Shown here: one piece after another, positions 24,378-34,789 of the stretch
Position numbering within the stretch: position 1 is the first letter of the stretch
Layout of the letters: each line of letters begins with the position of its first letter
Translations under genes and position numbers: made by a program
From: Pseudoalteromonas ruthenica
Lineage (GTDB): Bacteria > Pseudomonadota > Gammaproteobacteria > Enterobacterales > Alteromonadaceae
Length of the DNA: 64,000 bases
Assembly (NCBI RefSeq): GCF_008808095.1
Contig: NZ_CP023397.1
Coordinates: 620,001 to 684,000 of the forward strand
Direction of reading: 5' to 3'
Notes under the pieces: generated by a model
Databases searched by the model: none
The model's input: only the letters and a program-made list of their open reading frames with translations
What the model was told of the DNA's origin: nothing

Positions 24378-27311
24378 TTAAAAGCGGTAGGTCATGCCCA
24401 CACGATAGGTAGCGCCAAGGGCGTTATGATTTATTGCATCAAAACCTCGGGCAGAGCCATATGCTGTGGGCGGCTCTTCATCTGTGAGGTTGTCGATATT
24501 AACGCGTAGGGTGAGCGCGTTGCTCAGCTCATAGCCAGCAGAGAGATCCCACACTAACCATGAGTCGACCTCTCGCTCACCTTGCGCATCGAGCGCGCCA
24601 AGCGCCTCCAACTCGTCAATTTCACGACCCCTCAGGCCATCGATATCGTCGCTGTAGCTGTCAGTATAGTTGGCCCCTATAACGATATAGTAATTGTCGC
24701 TATCCCAAGCTAAGCTGACGCGGCCCACATTCTCGGGGTAACGATAACTACCCACTAAAGATTCAATGGCATCGGAGCCTGGGCGGTTACGTTCGTATTC
24801 GAGATAATGAGTGGCGTCAAAACGCAGCGTCAAATCTCCTTGGGCCAGTGCAAAGCGATGATCAAATTTGATATCCACGCCTTGTAAATCTTGGCTGCCG
24901 GTATTTTCTAAGGGGATCACATGATCGCGAGATAAAGGCAGGTATAACTCACTGTCACGGGGGTCAAAAGCGGCAATATAATTGTCAAGAATCTCAGAGA
25001 GATCAGCGCCCTGTTGCTCAATGCTGAGCCCTTGTTCGTCAGTCACCTCACACAGCTGTTGATCGTAGGCAATGCCTTGCTGCCCTTGTGGTACCAGGTT
25101 GCAATGGCGTAAGGCTGCATCGCTTAGTGCTCTGTCGAGTACCGCCGTCATATTGGTATCGATGACTTTTTCGTGATTGAACTGCCAGTAATCAATGGTG
25201 AGGTTGGTTTGGGCACTTGGGCTCCATGCAAAACCTAAGCTTAATGCCTGCGACTCTTCCGCTTTTAATTCCGGGTTGCCAAGTTCAAGCGAATTGACTG
25301 TTACTTCGGTGCCATCGCCCATACAATATAAATCGGCCACCGCTTGGTTGGCGCCACAATCAAAGGTTGAGGTGGTCGTGCGCAGCTTTACGCCGGCCTG
25401 AGTCAATGACGGAGCGCGGAAGGAGGTCGACCACGAACCTCGCAGCACCATAGTGTCGGTGGGGCGGTAGGTGAAACCAAGCTTGGGGTTAAAGGTACTG
25501 CCGAAATCATCGAAATGATCGTAACGCCCGGCGGCTTGCAGCTCAAGCTCGGTGCTTAGTGGAATATTGAACTCTGCATAGGCCCCCCACTGAGTGCGGT
25601 CGGCCTCGGCCAGGCTAGAGCCAAAACCGAATACATCCACTAAATAGTCATTTTGCGCCTGAGCTCGTGAGTCTAAAGAGGGGATGTCTTCAAGCTCTTC
25701 GCGGCGAACTTCGACACCAAAAGCTGCATTCACTGCGCCCGTATCAAGCAGCAGTAATTCACCGTTAATATTGGCATCCCAAGCATAAACCGAGCTTTTT
25801 CCTGAGCGAGAGGGTTGTTGTTGTGTTAATGCCAAAGTCGCATCATTGGTGCTATCGCCGAGCAAAAACGGGTTATAAAACGGGCGTAATGTAGCGTCAT
25901 CTGCGCAGTTTAAGGTAGTGCCATCGTAGCTTGCAATTTGTCCGTCACTGCACAGCTCACCGGTTAAAGCAGCGTGAAACTTGAAGCGGTTATAGACGCC
26001 AGCAATGGCAACTTGCTCTGACTTTGAGCGCGATAGGGTGATACCACTTTGCCAAAACCACTCACCGAGGCTGCCTTCAAGTTCACTCACCAAGCGCATG
26101 TTATCCGACTCAACTTCAATGGTACGCGGGTCGTTAAAACGGGCATCAAAGGCAAAACCATAAACTTGGCGATTATTTACGGTGTCAAAGGGGTCGATAT
26201 AGAGCTGCTCTAAAAGCGGGTTTGAGCCATCTGCTTGGTCAAAAATAAACAGGCTTTGCTCAAGGGCATAAGGGCCTTCGCTGTCATCAATTTGATTGAT
26301 AGGCGCTGGCGAAGAGTAGGCTGTTGATTGCGTATGGCTGTAGAAAAAATCTGTTTTCCAATTAAGATCGCCAACGGCTTGCGTAAAGGTAAATCCAGTA
26401 GCGAGGCTTTCAAATGGGCTATCGAGATAGTCGTCCTCATTGCCGTAGTAGGCACATATTTGCTCGCCATATTCGGTCTCGACCAACTCGGTTTTACACC
26501 CAGGGGCGGGGAGTTCTAAGCCATCTCGCTGCGAGTAATAATAAATGTTTGGCGTGTTGTCGAGCTTGGGTAAATAAGAATAGCCACTGACTAGGAGAGG
26601 GTTTTTGGTGTAGTCGCGATCTGTCGCTTTAAAGGCATTACGGTGATAATAATCGGCGAATACACTGAGATTGCCTTTGCCAAGTTGCGTGCCCCAAAGC
26701 AAATTAATTTGCGTTTTACTTTCATCACTTTGTGCCAAACTGTCGCCGTATGAGGCATTGACTTCAAACCCCTCAAAATCATCTTTAAGGATGTAGTTGA
26801 TAACGCCGGCAACAGCGTCTGCGCCGTAAATGGCTGAGGCACCGGTGGCAAGAATTTCAATACGTTCAATGGCCGCGAGCGGAATTGCGTTAACGTCAAC
26901 AAAGTTTTCCGTGCCCGCTGCAAATGAGCTCGGCGCAATGCGTCGGCCATTAACCAGTGTCAATGTTGAGGACGGTCCCATCCCGCGCAGGCTCGCTGCT
27001 GATTGCCCAGCAGGAGTGGAGTTAGAGGTACCGCCACTTTGAGATGTGGAAAACGTGCCAGTCCCCCCACGTAGCTGGGAAATGTCTTTCAGTAGGTCGT
27101 GGATGCTATCGGCGCCGGAGCGAGCGATATCATCTTGGTCCAACACAGTCAGCGGTTGTGCGCCTTCCAAATCCACGCCTTTTAAGCGGGAGCCGGTGAC
27201 GTCGATGCGCTCAATATTTTGCTCAGCAGTAGCTTGGGGCTTTTCAGCCGCCGATAGCGAAGGGCACACAGCCGCAGTCACGGCCGCAGCTAAAGATAAC
27301 TTGCGAAACAT
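24378..27311 (-). CDS. TonB-dependent outer-membrane receptor of the cyanophycin locus
   Basis: 977 residues: signal peptide (about 21, ending SAA), TonB-box-like region, and a plug domain with RIDVTGSRLKGVDLEGAQPLTVL, SLRGMGPSSTLTLVNGRRI and ASAIYGADAVAGVINYIL. A 22-strand barrel follows, ending in the aromatic C-terminus TYRVGMTYRF. This matches the proteobacterial nutrient-receptor subgroup (NGRR motif) rather than siderophore receptors; no Fur-like box was seen upstream. Transcribed leftward ahead of the YfcC-type carrier and iadA, and divergent from the cyanophycinase gene. The likely cargo is cyanophycin fragments or beta-Asp-Arg, by context only. Confidence 0.9.
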   Translation of the reverse strand: MFRKLSLAAAVTAAVCPSLSAAEKPQATAEQNIERIDVTGSRLKGVDLEGAQPLTVLDQDDIARSGADSIHDLLKDISQLRGGTGTFSTSQSGGTSNSTPAGQSAASLRGMGPSSTLTLVNGRRIAPSSFAAGTENFVDVNAIPLAAIERIEILATGASAIYGADAVAGVINYILKDDFEGFEVNASYGDSLAQSDESKTQINLLWGTQLGKGNLSVFADYYHRNAFKATDRDYTKNPLLVSGYSYLPKLDNTPNIYYYSQRDGLELPAPGCKTELVETEYGEQICAYYGNEDDYLDSPFESLATGFTFTQAVGDLNWKTDFFYSHTQSTAYSSPAPINQIDDSEGPYALEQSLFIFDQADGSNPLLEQLYIDPFDTVNNRQVYGFAFDARFNDPRTIEVESDNMRLVSELEGSLGEWFWQSGITLSRSKSEQVAIAGVYNRFKFHAALTGELCSDGQIASYDGTTLNCADDATLRPFYNPFLLGDSTNDATLALTQQQPSRSGKSSVYAWDANINGELLLLDTGAVNAAFGVEVRREELEDIPSLDSRAQAQNDYLVDVFGFGSSLAEADRTQWGAYAEFNIPLSTELELQAAGRYDHFDDFGSTFNPKLGFTYRPTDTMVLRGSWSTSFRAPSLTQAGVKLRTTTSTFDCGANQAVADLYCMGDGTEVTVNSLELGNPELKAEESQALSLGFAWSPSAQTNLTIDYWQFNHEKVIDTNMTAVLDRALSDAALRHCNLVPQGQQGIAYDQQLCEVTDEQGLSIEQQGADLSEILDNYIAAFDPRDSELYLPLSRDHVIPLENTGSQDLQGVDIKFDHRFALAQGDLTLRFDATHYLEYERNRPGSDAIESLVGSYRYPENVGRVSLAWDSDNYYIVIGANYTDSYSDDIDGLRGREIDELEALGALDAQGEREVDSWLVWDLSAGYELSNALTLRVNIDNLTDEEPPTAYGSARGFDAINHNALGATYRVGMTYRF

Positions 27312-27673
27312 ATTTCACCTGTCGATGTTGCTGTGCGCGTCATGCACACGCTCAGTGAGTGCGCGCTTTCATGCACAGAATTTTATTATTGGTAGATAGA
27401 GTTAGGGTGAGATGGCTAAGACGTACTTAACCACCGCGTTGTAAAGACAACGGGTGGGCTACTCGTCAAACCACTCCGACAGGTAATGGGGCGAGTAGAA
27501 ATATGCAGCAAGCACTGGGGCTTTTTTCAACATTTTCTCGCATTCCTCATAGGTTTTTGACAACGCAAACTAAACGGGTTAGCTTGTACTCGATTTTTGA
27601 GTCCTTTTCGTTATAACACCCAATTATTGCTAAAGCAACAATTGTTTTACATTTAAATCAGCCTTGGAAACTT
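27312..27673. promoter_or_regulatory. Divergent promoter region of the cyanophycin locus
   Basis: 362 bases between the TonB-receptor and cyanophycinase starts; both promoters must be here. It contains a repeated GTGCATGA next to GCGCAC blocks (27325-27375) and a small AACAATTGTT palindrome about 30 bases before the cyanophycinase ATG. No named operator could be assigned; the 20-bp palindrome found before the arginase-family gene is not repeated here. Confidence 0.45.
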
Positions 27674-29359
27674 ATGACCATGATTAAGGATTTAGGCGCT
27701 ATTCGCGCATTTTCGACTCATAATCGTCTCTTTTACCCTGTCTTGTTTTTTATTTCTCTATTCGTGTTACCGCTTGCACATGCCCAGACGCACATATTGA
27801 TTGGCGGTGCTTTGCACACTTGTTCATCGCTAGGTGCTAAGCATTGCCTTGATAAAACGAATTTGCAGGGCAAGCGTAGTAACCTTTATCAGCTCGATAC
27901 ACAAGCTATCGACAGGCTAGAAAAGCACTGGCCAGAGCAATACCAACCGCAAAAGGCGCGCATTATCAACGCGCTAAAAGCCATCACCAGTGAGCAAAAA
28001 ATGAGTCGGCAAGCGCTACTCGACAAATGGCATGCGGTGGATGAGCAAGTGCCGTTAATCACCGATGAGCTCTATTACTTCATCCTCGATAACCTCGAAG
28101 TCTATCAAGGAGATAAACGCCAGCGTTTGGTAGAGCATGTAGATAAAACTCGCACTCGTTCGCAGGCGGCCAAAGATATTGTCGCCTTCATTGAAAAAGC
28201 CACGCTGGTGGCAGCGCAACAACAGAAGCAACCTGCAAAGATATTGGCGATCACCGCATCAAGCAGAGACCCTTATGAGTCCGCTGACTTTTATGAGCAA
28301 CTACTGCAATTTGATGGGGTCGAAACGCAGTGGTTGGCATTGACGCCAGCGTTGGCGCAGGCCATTACCGAGAATCGCTGCGAGTCCTTACCTGCTCTGC
28401 GCGCGAAAGCGTTCAGTTTTGCGCGCTCACGAATCTACCCAGAGCGCATCGCCCAAGAGCATGCATTGTGCGAAGCCGGGGTTGCCAGCTTAGTGGAAAA
28501 AATCCAAAGTGCGACAGCGGTGATGTTCAATGGTGGCGATCAGAGCTTAACGCGCAAGATACTCTTTGCAGACGATGGCGCCCCCTATCCTTGGACAGCC
28601 GCGCTAAAGGCGCGCCCTGTTATTGTTGGCACCAGTGCTGGGACGGCGGTACAAAGTGGCGGCAGTAATGAGCAGGGCGCGGTGGCTATGATCACCAGCG
28701 GTGATTCGATAGGCGCTCTCAATGCGGGTGCTAAACCCCATTCAGCTCCTTCAGCGCGAGTGCAGCAACGTGGTGGCGTGACGTATGAGCAAGAAGGGGG
28801 GTTAGGAAGCTTTACCTATGGGGTATTGGATACCCATTTTAGTGAGCGTAATCGTAGTGTACGTTTGCACACATTAGTGCAACACATTGGTCAACATCAT
28901 GGCTATGGTGTGGATGAGACCACGGCACTGGTCACGCTGTCTTCGGCATCAGGCAGCGGCGCTGCAGTACTCGGTGCTGCAGGTGTGGTAAAGATAACTC
29001 CCACGGCAGAAAATGCCTTTCGCTACAGCTTTTACCCTGCGGGTGTGCGCTTAAAACTAAACGATGGGCACTGGCAGCTGGCTGAGAATACCGAGCAAGT
29101 CAGTAGCCCTCAGCTTGCCAACCAAGCGTTACCGGATATTCGGTTCAACGATATTATGTACGATGCTAAGCTTCGCAGTCTGACTCAGGCAATGTGTATG
29201 ACCAACACTAAAAAAGCCCTAGCGCAGCAATTTGCCGATGGCCAGTATTGGCACTTTACTCTAACTGCAGACGAGCAGACTCGCATGGTTAACACTGCTA
29301 TAAGTAATAATGCCTGCGCCGTTGAGAACTTACTTATAAGCTTCTCTAAAGCCCAGTAA
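27674..29359 (+). CDS. cphE: Exported cyanophycinase (peptidase S51)
   Basis: Serine hydrolase that cuts cyanophycin (multi-L-arginyl-poly-L-aspartate) to beta-Asp-Arg dipeptides. The 561 residues begin with a long signal peptide (about residues 1-38, cleavage after AHA), so the enzyme is exported. Visible S51 motifs are FNGGDQ (287-290), the nucleophile in GTSAGTA (S321), and D-T-H-F-S-E-R-N-R with H388. The N-terminal insert (about 60-190) and C-terminal domain (beyond 440) make it longer than the roughly 270-residue cytoplasmic CphB, as in secreted CphE forms. A 10-bp hairpin follows. Together with the divergent receptor, carrier and iadA it forms a use pathway for external polymer. Confidence 0.88.
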   Translation: MTMIKDLGAIRAFSTHNRLFYPVLFFISLFVLPLAHAQTHILIGGALHTCSSLGAKHCLDKTNLQGKRSNLYQLDTQAIDRLEKHWPEQYQPQKARIINALKAITSEQKMSRQALLDKWHAVDEQVPLITDELYYFILDNLEVYQGDKRQRLVEHVDKTRTRSQAAKDIVAFIEKATLVAAQQQKQPAKILAITASSRDPYESADFYEQLLQFDGVETQWLALTPALAQAITENRCESLPALRAKAFSFARSRIYPERIAQEHALCEAGVASLVEKIQSATAVMFNGGDQSLTRKILFADDGAPYPWTAALKARPVIVGTSAGTAVQSGGSNEQGAVAMITSGDSIGALNAGAKPHSAPSARVQQRGGVTYEQEGGLGSFTYGVLDTHFSERNRSVRLHTLVQHIGQHHGYGVDETTALVTLSSASGSGAAVLGAAGVVKITPTAENAFRYSFYPAGVRLKLNDGHWQLAENTEQVSSPQLANQALPDIRFNDIMYDAKLRSLTQAMCMTNTKKALAQQFADGQYWHFTLTADEQTRMVNTAISNNACAVENLLISFSKAQ

Positions 29360-29376
29360 TTTCGCACCATAAACTA

Positions 29377-29404
29377 TAATGGCACCGAGCTCGGGGTGCC
29401 ATTA
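29377..29404 (+). terminator. Hairpin after the cyanophycinase gene
   Basis: Perfect 10-base arms TAATGGCACC and GGTGCCATTA with an 8-base loop. No T-run follows on the plus strand, so it may protect the 3' end or act with Rho. Confidence 0.5.
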
Positions 29405-29577
29405 CTCAAACATACTTTGTCATCAGTTTATCTTTGATTCTTTTGATAGCAACAATAGCGAGTATGACTATAAATCATATCGCGGTAATGCTGTGTAAGC
29501 GTTTTTTCCTAGTTGTAATTAGCCACAGTCCCTATTTTAACTATACTGAGGGAGTTGCAGCGTGAGGGAGAACGGTT

Positions 29578-31548
29578 ATGCCTTTGAAATTTAGATTACT
29601 TATCGCTTTTTTATTGGTGGGACTGATCCCAGCTCTGGTTATCACTTTGATCAGTGGCTACATCAGCAGTGAGGCTCTGCGCGAGCAGGCCTACAACCAA
29701 TTACGCTCCATCGAAACTATCAAAAAATTACAAATTAAACAGTACTTCGAGCGCATTGAAGTGGATACCCTCAGTGCAGCCAACGATTGGTCAGCACGCA
29801 TGAGTGAGTCGGACTGGGTTAGAAGTGCGCACCAAAACCAGAGCCGCTTCGCTGATTACATTGAGCGCCGAGGCTACTACGATTTATTTCTTATTGATGA
29901 CACAGGGGTGGTGAGCTACTCGGTCACTAAAGAGGCGGATTATCAAAGCAATCTTGTCAGTGGCCCTTACAGTGACTCGGGGCTTGCCCAACTGTATCGT
30001 CAAGTGATGGAAACAGGCGAATACACATTCAGCGATTTTCAGCCTTATGCACCCAGCGGCGGCGCCCCCGCTGCGTTTGTCGGCGCGCCCGTTGTTGCTG
30101 GTGGTGAAGTTCAGGCGGTGCTTGCGTTGCAGTTATCCATTGATGCTATCAACGAGGTCATGAACACGCGCGAGGGAATGGGGCGCAGTGGTGAGAGCTA
30201 TTTAGTTGGTCAAGATTATCGTATGCGTTCAGACTCGTTCTTAGATGCTCAGGGACGTTCAGTTAAAGCCAGCTTTGCCGGTACCATTGCTGATAATGGG
30301 ATTAAAACCAAAGCGGTCACTGAGGCCTTGGCTGGTCGCAGTAACACCGAAGTGATCATCGATTATAACGGTAATCCAGTTTTGAGTTCTTATGAGCCCC
30401 TTGATATTGGCGACACGCGTTGGGCGATGGTGGTAGAAATTGATCAACAAGAGGTATTCAGTAGCGTTGATAAGCTGATATCCAGTATGATGGTATTGCT
30501 GGTCTTGGTTATTGCGGCAATATTACTGGCAACATGGTGGGTGGTAAGAATGATCATCACCCCTCTTGGCGGCGAGCCTGAGGAAATGCAAGACATCAGT
30601 GAGCGTATCTCCCATGGTGATTTAAGCTGCGAACTAAGCGCACGAGGCGAGGGCAAAAATGTATACAACTCCATGCGAGCGATGAATTCCAATCTGCGGC
30701 AGTTGGTCGGTCAGCTCAGCGATACTGTTGATACCTTGGGCTCTACAGTTGAGCAAACATCGGCCAGTACCGAACAAGAGCTGGAGAATAATCGCACACA
30801 AATGGAAAATATCATTAGTATTTCCACAGCCATGCAAGAGATGTCGGCCACCATTGATGAAGTGGCAAAAAGTGCTCGTAACGTTGCTGATTTAACGCAT
30901 GGTTTAGAAGGCACATCGCAACAAACTAATGATTCTATTAATCAAACCTCGGGTGCCCTGCAACAGTTATGTGAAGAAATTGGTCGTGGTGAGAATACCA
31001 TTAATAGCCTGAGTGAACGTAGCCAAGAAATCGGGTCGGTGCTCGATGTGATTAACTCTATTGCTGAGCAAACAAATTTGTTGGCGTTAAATGCCGCAAT
31101 TGAAGCGGCGCGGGCTGGCGATCAGGGTCGTGGATTTGCCGTGGTAGCCGATGAAGTGAGACAACTGGCACAAAAAACGCAGAGCTCTACGAAAGACATA
31201 GAGTCGATGATTGGCATGCTACAAAAGGATGCTAAGCACGCTCGCGAGTCCATGGCTCGAAGCAGTCAATACGCCAGTGATACAGCTGATAAATCTATCA
31301 AAAGCACGCAAGCACTGCAGCAAACACTAGAGCAGTTGAAAACAGTGGCAGGCCATGTTGAGGTGATCGCCACGGCCGCCAATGAGCAGAGCTACACCGC
31401 TCAAGATATCTCTAAAAGTATGACGCGCATTAATGATGCTGCCAACGATAATGTCGCTACTGCTGAACAGGTTAAAGCGGCCAGCGAGGAACTTCAACGT
31501 CTAGCCTATGAGTTGCAAACCAGTAGCGGGCGCTTCAAGCTTAATTAA
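29578..31548 (+). CDS. Methyl-accepting chemotaxis protein with Cache sensor
   Basis: 656-residue chemoreceptor: transmembrane helix 1 (about 7-29), a periplasmic double-Cache-type sensor (about 35-290, with [11 protein letters not shown] and [13 protein letters not shown] motifs), transmembrane helix 2 (about 303-325), HAMP (about 328-380), and a cytoplasmic signalling rod whose hairpin tip [36 protein letters not shown] sequence is intact. ATG at 29578. It lies immediately after the cyanophycinase gene in the same direction with 218 bases between, so a link to sensing amino acids or dipeptides is possible but not shown. Its 3' end overlaps the next, convergent gene by 8 bases. Confidence 0.95.
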   Translation: MPLKFRLLIAFLLVGLIPALVITLISGYISSEALREQAYNQLRSIETIKKLQIKQYFERIEVDTLSAANDWSARMSESDWVRSAHQNQSRFADYIERRGYYDLFLIDDTGVVSYSVTKEADYQSNLVSGPYSDSGLAQLYRQVMETGEYTFSDFQPYAPSGGAPAAFVGAPVVAGGEVQAVLALQLSIDAINEVMNTREGMGRSGESYLVGQDYRMRSDSFLDAQGRSVKASFAGTIADNGIKTKAVTEALAGRSNTEVIIDYNGNPVLSSYEPLDIGDTRWAMVVEIDQQEVFSSVDKLISSMMVLLVLVIAAILLATWWVVRMIITPLGGEPEEMQDISERISHGDLSCELSARGEGKNVYNSMRAMNSNLRQLVGQLSDTVDTLGSTVEQTSASTEQELENNRTQMENIISISTAMQEMSATIDEVAKSARNVADLTHGLEGTSQQTNDSINQTSGALQQLCEEIGRGENTINSLSERSQEIGSVLDVINSIAEQTNLLALNAAIEAARAGDQGRGFAVVADEVRQLAQKTQSSTKDIESMIGMLQKDAKHARESMARSSQYASDTADKSIKSTQALQQTLEQLKTVAGHVEVIATAANEQSYTAQDISKSMTRINDAANDNVATAEQVKAASEELQRLAYELQTSSGRFKLN

Positions 31549-32539
31549 TGGTTTGCGCACGCAGCTCGCTTTGAATTTGCTCATATAACATTGTGTCGAC
31601 CTTCAATGCACTGATATGGGTTTGTTGTTTGGCCCAGTGCAGCGCAGTGATGGGATCATCGACGACATGGTAGAAATAATAGGCCAGAGCATCGGCATAG
31701 TTATTGGCATCATCCGCAAGTCGGTGAGCCATGCGTTGTTGCGCACTAGCGAGCCACTGTTTTGGAGCCGCATGTGCTAGGCGCACAATTAAGGCATCGG
31801 GAATGTCGTCGATGTTCAAATTAAGGCGAGAAAACTGCTCAACAAACTGCTGTGCTTGACCCAGCGCCATGAGTGTATCGGCAAAAAGTAGCCAAGTGCT
31901 GGAACTAAGTTTTGCGCCCATCATGGGGGGGAGTGCTTGTTTTGCTGCCAGGTATTGGCCATCAAAATAAAGCGCGGTGGCAAAGAGCTCTTGCGTAAAA
32001 TAAGTCAGTTCAGAGTTGCCCTCGCGCAGCGGCGAGTGAGCAAGGCGAGTAATAATTGGCTGCAGAGGTTCACTTTGCATTTTTACATCAAGGGTGCACA
32101 CCATGGCCAAATCAACACTGTGCTTAGCGGCCAGTGATAAACAGGTCGCAAGCGCCTTATCAAAAGAGCCAAGTACGGTTTCAATATTCGCTTTTAATAG
32201 TAGCGCATTCGCATCGCTAGGTCGTAATGTTAGGTAATGCTCAAGTGTACTTAAAGCAGGCTGAAAGTGGTGGGCACGTTGCAACATGCTGGCGCGCCAA
32301 AAATGACTGATAGGTCGCTCATCGCTTGTGCGCTTAGCTAACTCTTTACTCAGTGCTTTATGGGTAAATGGCTGTGGGGTCACAAACTTATTGCCAGCGA
32401 TATGCTCCACTAACTCATCGAAACTAAGGTCGTTCAGACGTGTTTCCTGACTCTTAGGTTCATGTATATGTTCCAAATGGGCAGTGCAGGGCATCGACAC
32501 TGTCGCTGCGAATAAAAAGCTAAGGGTGGCGAGTTTCAT
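31541..32539 (-). CDS. Exported TPR-like protein of the DUF4331 cluster
   Basis: 332 residues with a signal peptide (about 20 residues, ending CTA) and a helical repeat body resembling tetratricopeptide repeats, clearest at about 80-150 ([41 protein letters not shown]). No catalytic motif. AAGGAG lies just before the ATG at 32539. It is the third gene downstream of DUF4331 and an Ig-like lipoprotein, separated from them by a small terminator hairpin. Role unknown; probably part of the ECF-sigma-controlled envelope system. Confidence 0.75.
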   Translation of the reverse strand: MKLATLSFLFAATVSMPCTAHLEHIHEPKSQETRLNDLSFDELVEHIAGNKFVTPQPFTHKALSKELAKRTSDERPISHFWRASMLQRAHHFQPALSTLEHYLTLRPSDANALLLKANIETVLGSFDKALATCLSLAAKHSVDLAMVCTLDVKMQSEPLQPIITRLAHSPLREGNSELTYFTQELFATALYFDGQYLAAKQALPPMMGAKLSSSTWLLFADTLMALGQAQQFVEQFSRLNLNIDDIPDALIVRLAHAAPKQWLASAQQRMAHRLADDANNYADALAYYFYHVVDDPITALHWAKQQTHISALKVDTMLYEQIQSELRAQTIN

Positions 32540-32550
32540 AACAGCTCCTT

Positions 32551-32571
32551 AAAAAAGGCCTTCCATGGCCT
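32551..32571 (-). terminator. Terminator between lipoprotein and TPR genes
   Basis: Leftward RNA: AGGCC-ATGGAA-GGCCT followed by TTTTTT, immediately before the ribosome-binding site of the TPR gene. Short stem, so partial read-through is likely. Confidence 0.6.
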
Positions 32572-32598
32572 AGGTTTAACAAGGCAGGTCCGTATTGC

Positions 32599-33126
32599 CT
32601 AATTGCTAGCGTCGACTAAGTCTTGATAGAACTCGGTGGTGTCGACATCGTTGCCAAATATGCGGCCATTTACACGGGCCGGCATGGCGTCACTGGCAGC
32701 GGTAAATGCCGCTCGGCTGTAGCTTGAAAAGCTGACCTGTAAAGCGTCGACAGTTATTTGCGCTGTCGCTGCAACGGCCATGTTCTTGCCATCGTCGACA
32801 GTAAAACTAAAGCTATCGCTGCCGGTGTACTCAAGCATTGGTTGATAGCTGAAACTGCCATCAGCGTTGACGGTGACAGTGCCATTGGTCGGCGCCATAT
32901 CTAAGGTGAAAGTTAAGGTATCACCATCAGCATCGGACGCTTGCAGTTTTCCGTTCAACTCGGTGTCAGCTTGCGTCGTAAAGCTTGCATCCGCGACACT
33001 GGGCGCGCTATTGCTTGGCATTGGCTGCTTTTTGTCTGTGCCATCGTTATCGCTGCCACAACCACTGAGAGTCAGCGCTAGGGTGGTAGCAACTGCTAAT
33101 TGGATTAAGTTACGCATGATGATCAC
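32599..33126 (-). CDS. Lipoprotein with one bacterial cadherin/Ig-like domain
   Basis: 175 residues with a lipobox (LSGC, Cys about 23) and a single repeat domain of the kind found in VCBS/cadherin-like adhesins: SDADGDTLTFTL, then GTVTVNADGSFSYQP, then YTGSDSFSFTVDDG. A short C-terminal tail follows. Such domains are Ca-binding beta sandwiches; isolated single-domain copies are uncommon. It starts 6 bases after the DUF4331 stop, so the two are co-transcribed. Function unknown. Confidence 0.75.
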   Translation of the reverse strand: MIIMRNLIQLAVATTLALTLSGCGSDNDGTDKKQPMPSNSAPSVADASFTTQADTELNGKLQASDADGDTLTFTLDMAPTNGTVTVNADGSFSYQPMLEYTGSDSFSFTVDDGKNMAVAATAQITVDALQVSFSSYSRAAFTAASDAMPARVNGRIFGNDVDTTEFYQDLVDASN

Positions 33127-33132
33127 CTCTTA

Positions 33133-34731
33133 TTACTGCGAACCCGGTAACGGGGTCGCTAAATAAGGAAATTGTGCGTTGGTGTCCTGTGCACTAATGG
33201 GCGCGCCATCGGTGAACGGGACATTACCAACGCTTGCATCGTCAGAGCTGCAAAGTCCTAAATCAGTGTCGTTACCGGCAACGGGGATGGGGTAACATAA
33301 ACGGCCCATCACTACGCGTAAGGCGATATCGACAACATCATCACCAGGGCGACGGCCATTGGGGAAACCCGCTAAATCATCGCCAACAACACCAAAGGTA
33401 GACTGCTGCTTTTGTGGTGTGGCTGTAATCGCAGTATTTAGGCGTAACATCTCAGAAGGTGTCACGGTTGCTAACTGGTTAACGCCCTCAAACCCGGTTA
33501 GGAAGGCAGTAACCAAATCGATGCGCGGAAAGTTAGTTGGTGCCAAGGTTTCAATATTAGTGCCTAGTGTTTGGTTGACTGCATCTTTGAAAAGAATATT
33601 GAGTAGCTCTGGTAAGCTAGGGTGGGTCACATAGTCAGCAAATTGACCATCATCTTTTGGATGAGCACTGGAGAAGGTGTCTTTATCTTTTAGGCCAATG
33701 ACCAGCTCATTAACCAGAGGGTTACCAAGACGTGAAACCTGCACTAATGCTCCGCCATTGACTGCAGGCTTGGCAAAATTTGCTCGCGGATTAAGAATAC
33801 GCGCTTGTGGCATCCACGCTGTAGTCCATGTACCAATGGTGCCGTTGCCTTCACCGGTAACACACTCTTTAGGTAATTCGAGCGCTAAAGCGGTCACGTT
33901 TTTGGTTGCTAAGTCGTCATTAGCGGTGTCCTGAGTAATACCACCTGGGAATCCTTCACCGTCATTGGCACCCGGTGCACTATCGCCTTCTACGGGCACA
34001 TAGTTGACCAAATCAAAGGTTTTGCCAAGGTTGACGACAAAGGGGTCTTTGCGTTGACCAACAAACACTTTTGCCGGTGAGCCACAATTAGGTAGAGCCA
34101 CTTCATAGACAAATTGGTCACTGTATTGCTGATAGGCAGCAGGGCTGGTAAACGTTTTATTACCGATATAATCCAATGGCTTGGCAAAATTTTCTGTGCT
34201 GGTCATTGGGTTAGTCACGAGGGTGCCTGTACCTGAGGCCATTGGGCCTTGCACGACACTTAGGGTATAGCTTTCAGAGAAGTTAGCTGCGCTTTGATCG
34301 CTGGCGCTGATTGGCCCCACGTTTTTTAGCGGGACGGCGATACTTTTCGTATTGCCCTCAGGACCCACATTGAGTGCAATGCCATCGCCACCGGCGAGTG
34401 CCGAACTAAAATCGAAGACATAGGTTAAATCCTCGATGGCGTCGCCATCATTGTCGATGTGAATGGCGTATTTGGCATCTGGGTGCATAGCGAAGTAATT
34501 GGGACCACCATAGGGGTCTTGGAGCGGAATGTAGTTAGCAATAACGGTTACATAGCCACCCCGTTGCGCCTCGTAACTATTGAAGGCATAAAAGTCGGTG
34601 GAATCGACCGTAGGCATTCGCGCGATATTAGGCGCTTCTCGATGACTTGAGGCATGAGCGGGAAGGGCACTAAGAATACCGAGAGCACCGGCGACGATAG
34701 AAAGTGATAAGTGTTTAGCATGAGTCCGCAT
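33133..34731 (-). CDS. DUF4331 exported protein
   Basis: The ATG at 34731 (AAGGAG 8 bases before) gives 532 residues. A longer frame to 34791 would begin upstream of the probable promoter and is rejected. Signal peptide of about 28 residues ending AHA, then the family start SSHREAP and the core DSTDFYAFNSYE. The C-terminal region ends near the cysteine pair in LCYPIP and LGLCSSDD. DUF4331 proteins are secreted and of unknown function, and often sit beside ECF sigma/anti-sigma genes, as here. First gene of a leftward operon with the Ig-like lipoprotein and TPR-like protein. Confidence 0.9.
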   Translation of the reverse strand: MRTHAKHLSLSIVAGALGILSALPAHASSHREAPNIARMPTVDSTDFYAFNSYEAQRGGYVTVIANYIPLQDPYGGPNYFAMHPDAKYAIHIDNDGDAIEDLTYVFDFSSALAGGDGIALNVGPEGNTKSIAVPLKNVGPISASDQSAANFSESYTLSVVQGPMASGTGTLVTNPMTSTENFAKPLDYIGNKTFTSPAAYQQYSDQFVYEVALPNCGSPAKVFVGQRKDPFVVNLGKTFDLVNYVPVEGDSAPGANDGEGFPGGITQDTANDDLATKNVTALALELPKECVTGEGNGTIGTWTTAWMPQARILNPRANFAKPAVNGGALVQVSRLGNPLVNELVIGLKDKDTFSSAHPKDDGQFADYVTHPSLPELLNILFKDAVNQTLGTNIETLAPTNFPRIDLVTAFLTGFEGVNQLATVTPSEMLRLNTAITATPQKQQSTFGVVGDDLAGFPNGRRPGDDVVDIALRVVMGRLCYPIPVAGNDTDLGLCSSDDASVGNVPFTDGAPISAQDTNAQFPYLATPLPGSQ

Positions 34732-34762
34732 GGGATTCTCCTTTTTGCTGAGTTCATAGCCG

Positions 34763-34789
34763 TAACGGGGCAAAAAGGACTTTGGATGC
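34763..34789 (-). promoter_or_regulatory. ECF-sigma promoter of the DUF4331 operon
   Basis: Leftward: GCATCCAA (34789-34782), 14-base spacer, CGTTA (34767-34763), about 32 bases before the ATG. The same two elements with identical spacing precede the ECF sigma gene (36130-36156). Confidence 0.7.

Noticed and set aside
27636..27645. AACAATTGTT before cphE as an operator
   Set aside because: Only a 10-bp palindrome in AT-rich DNA; could easily be chance.
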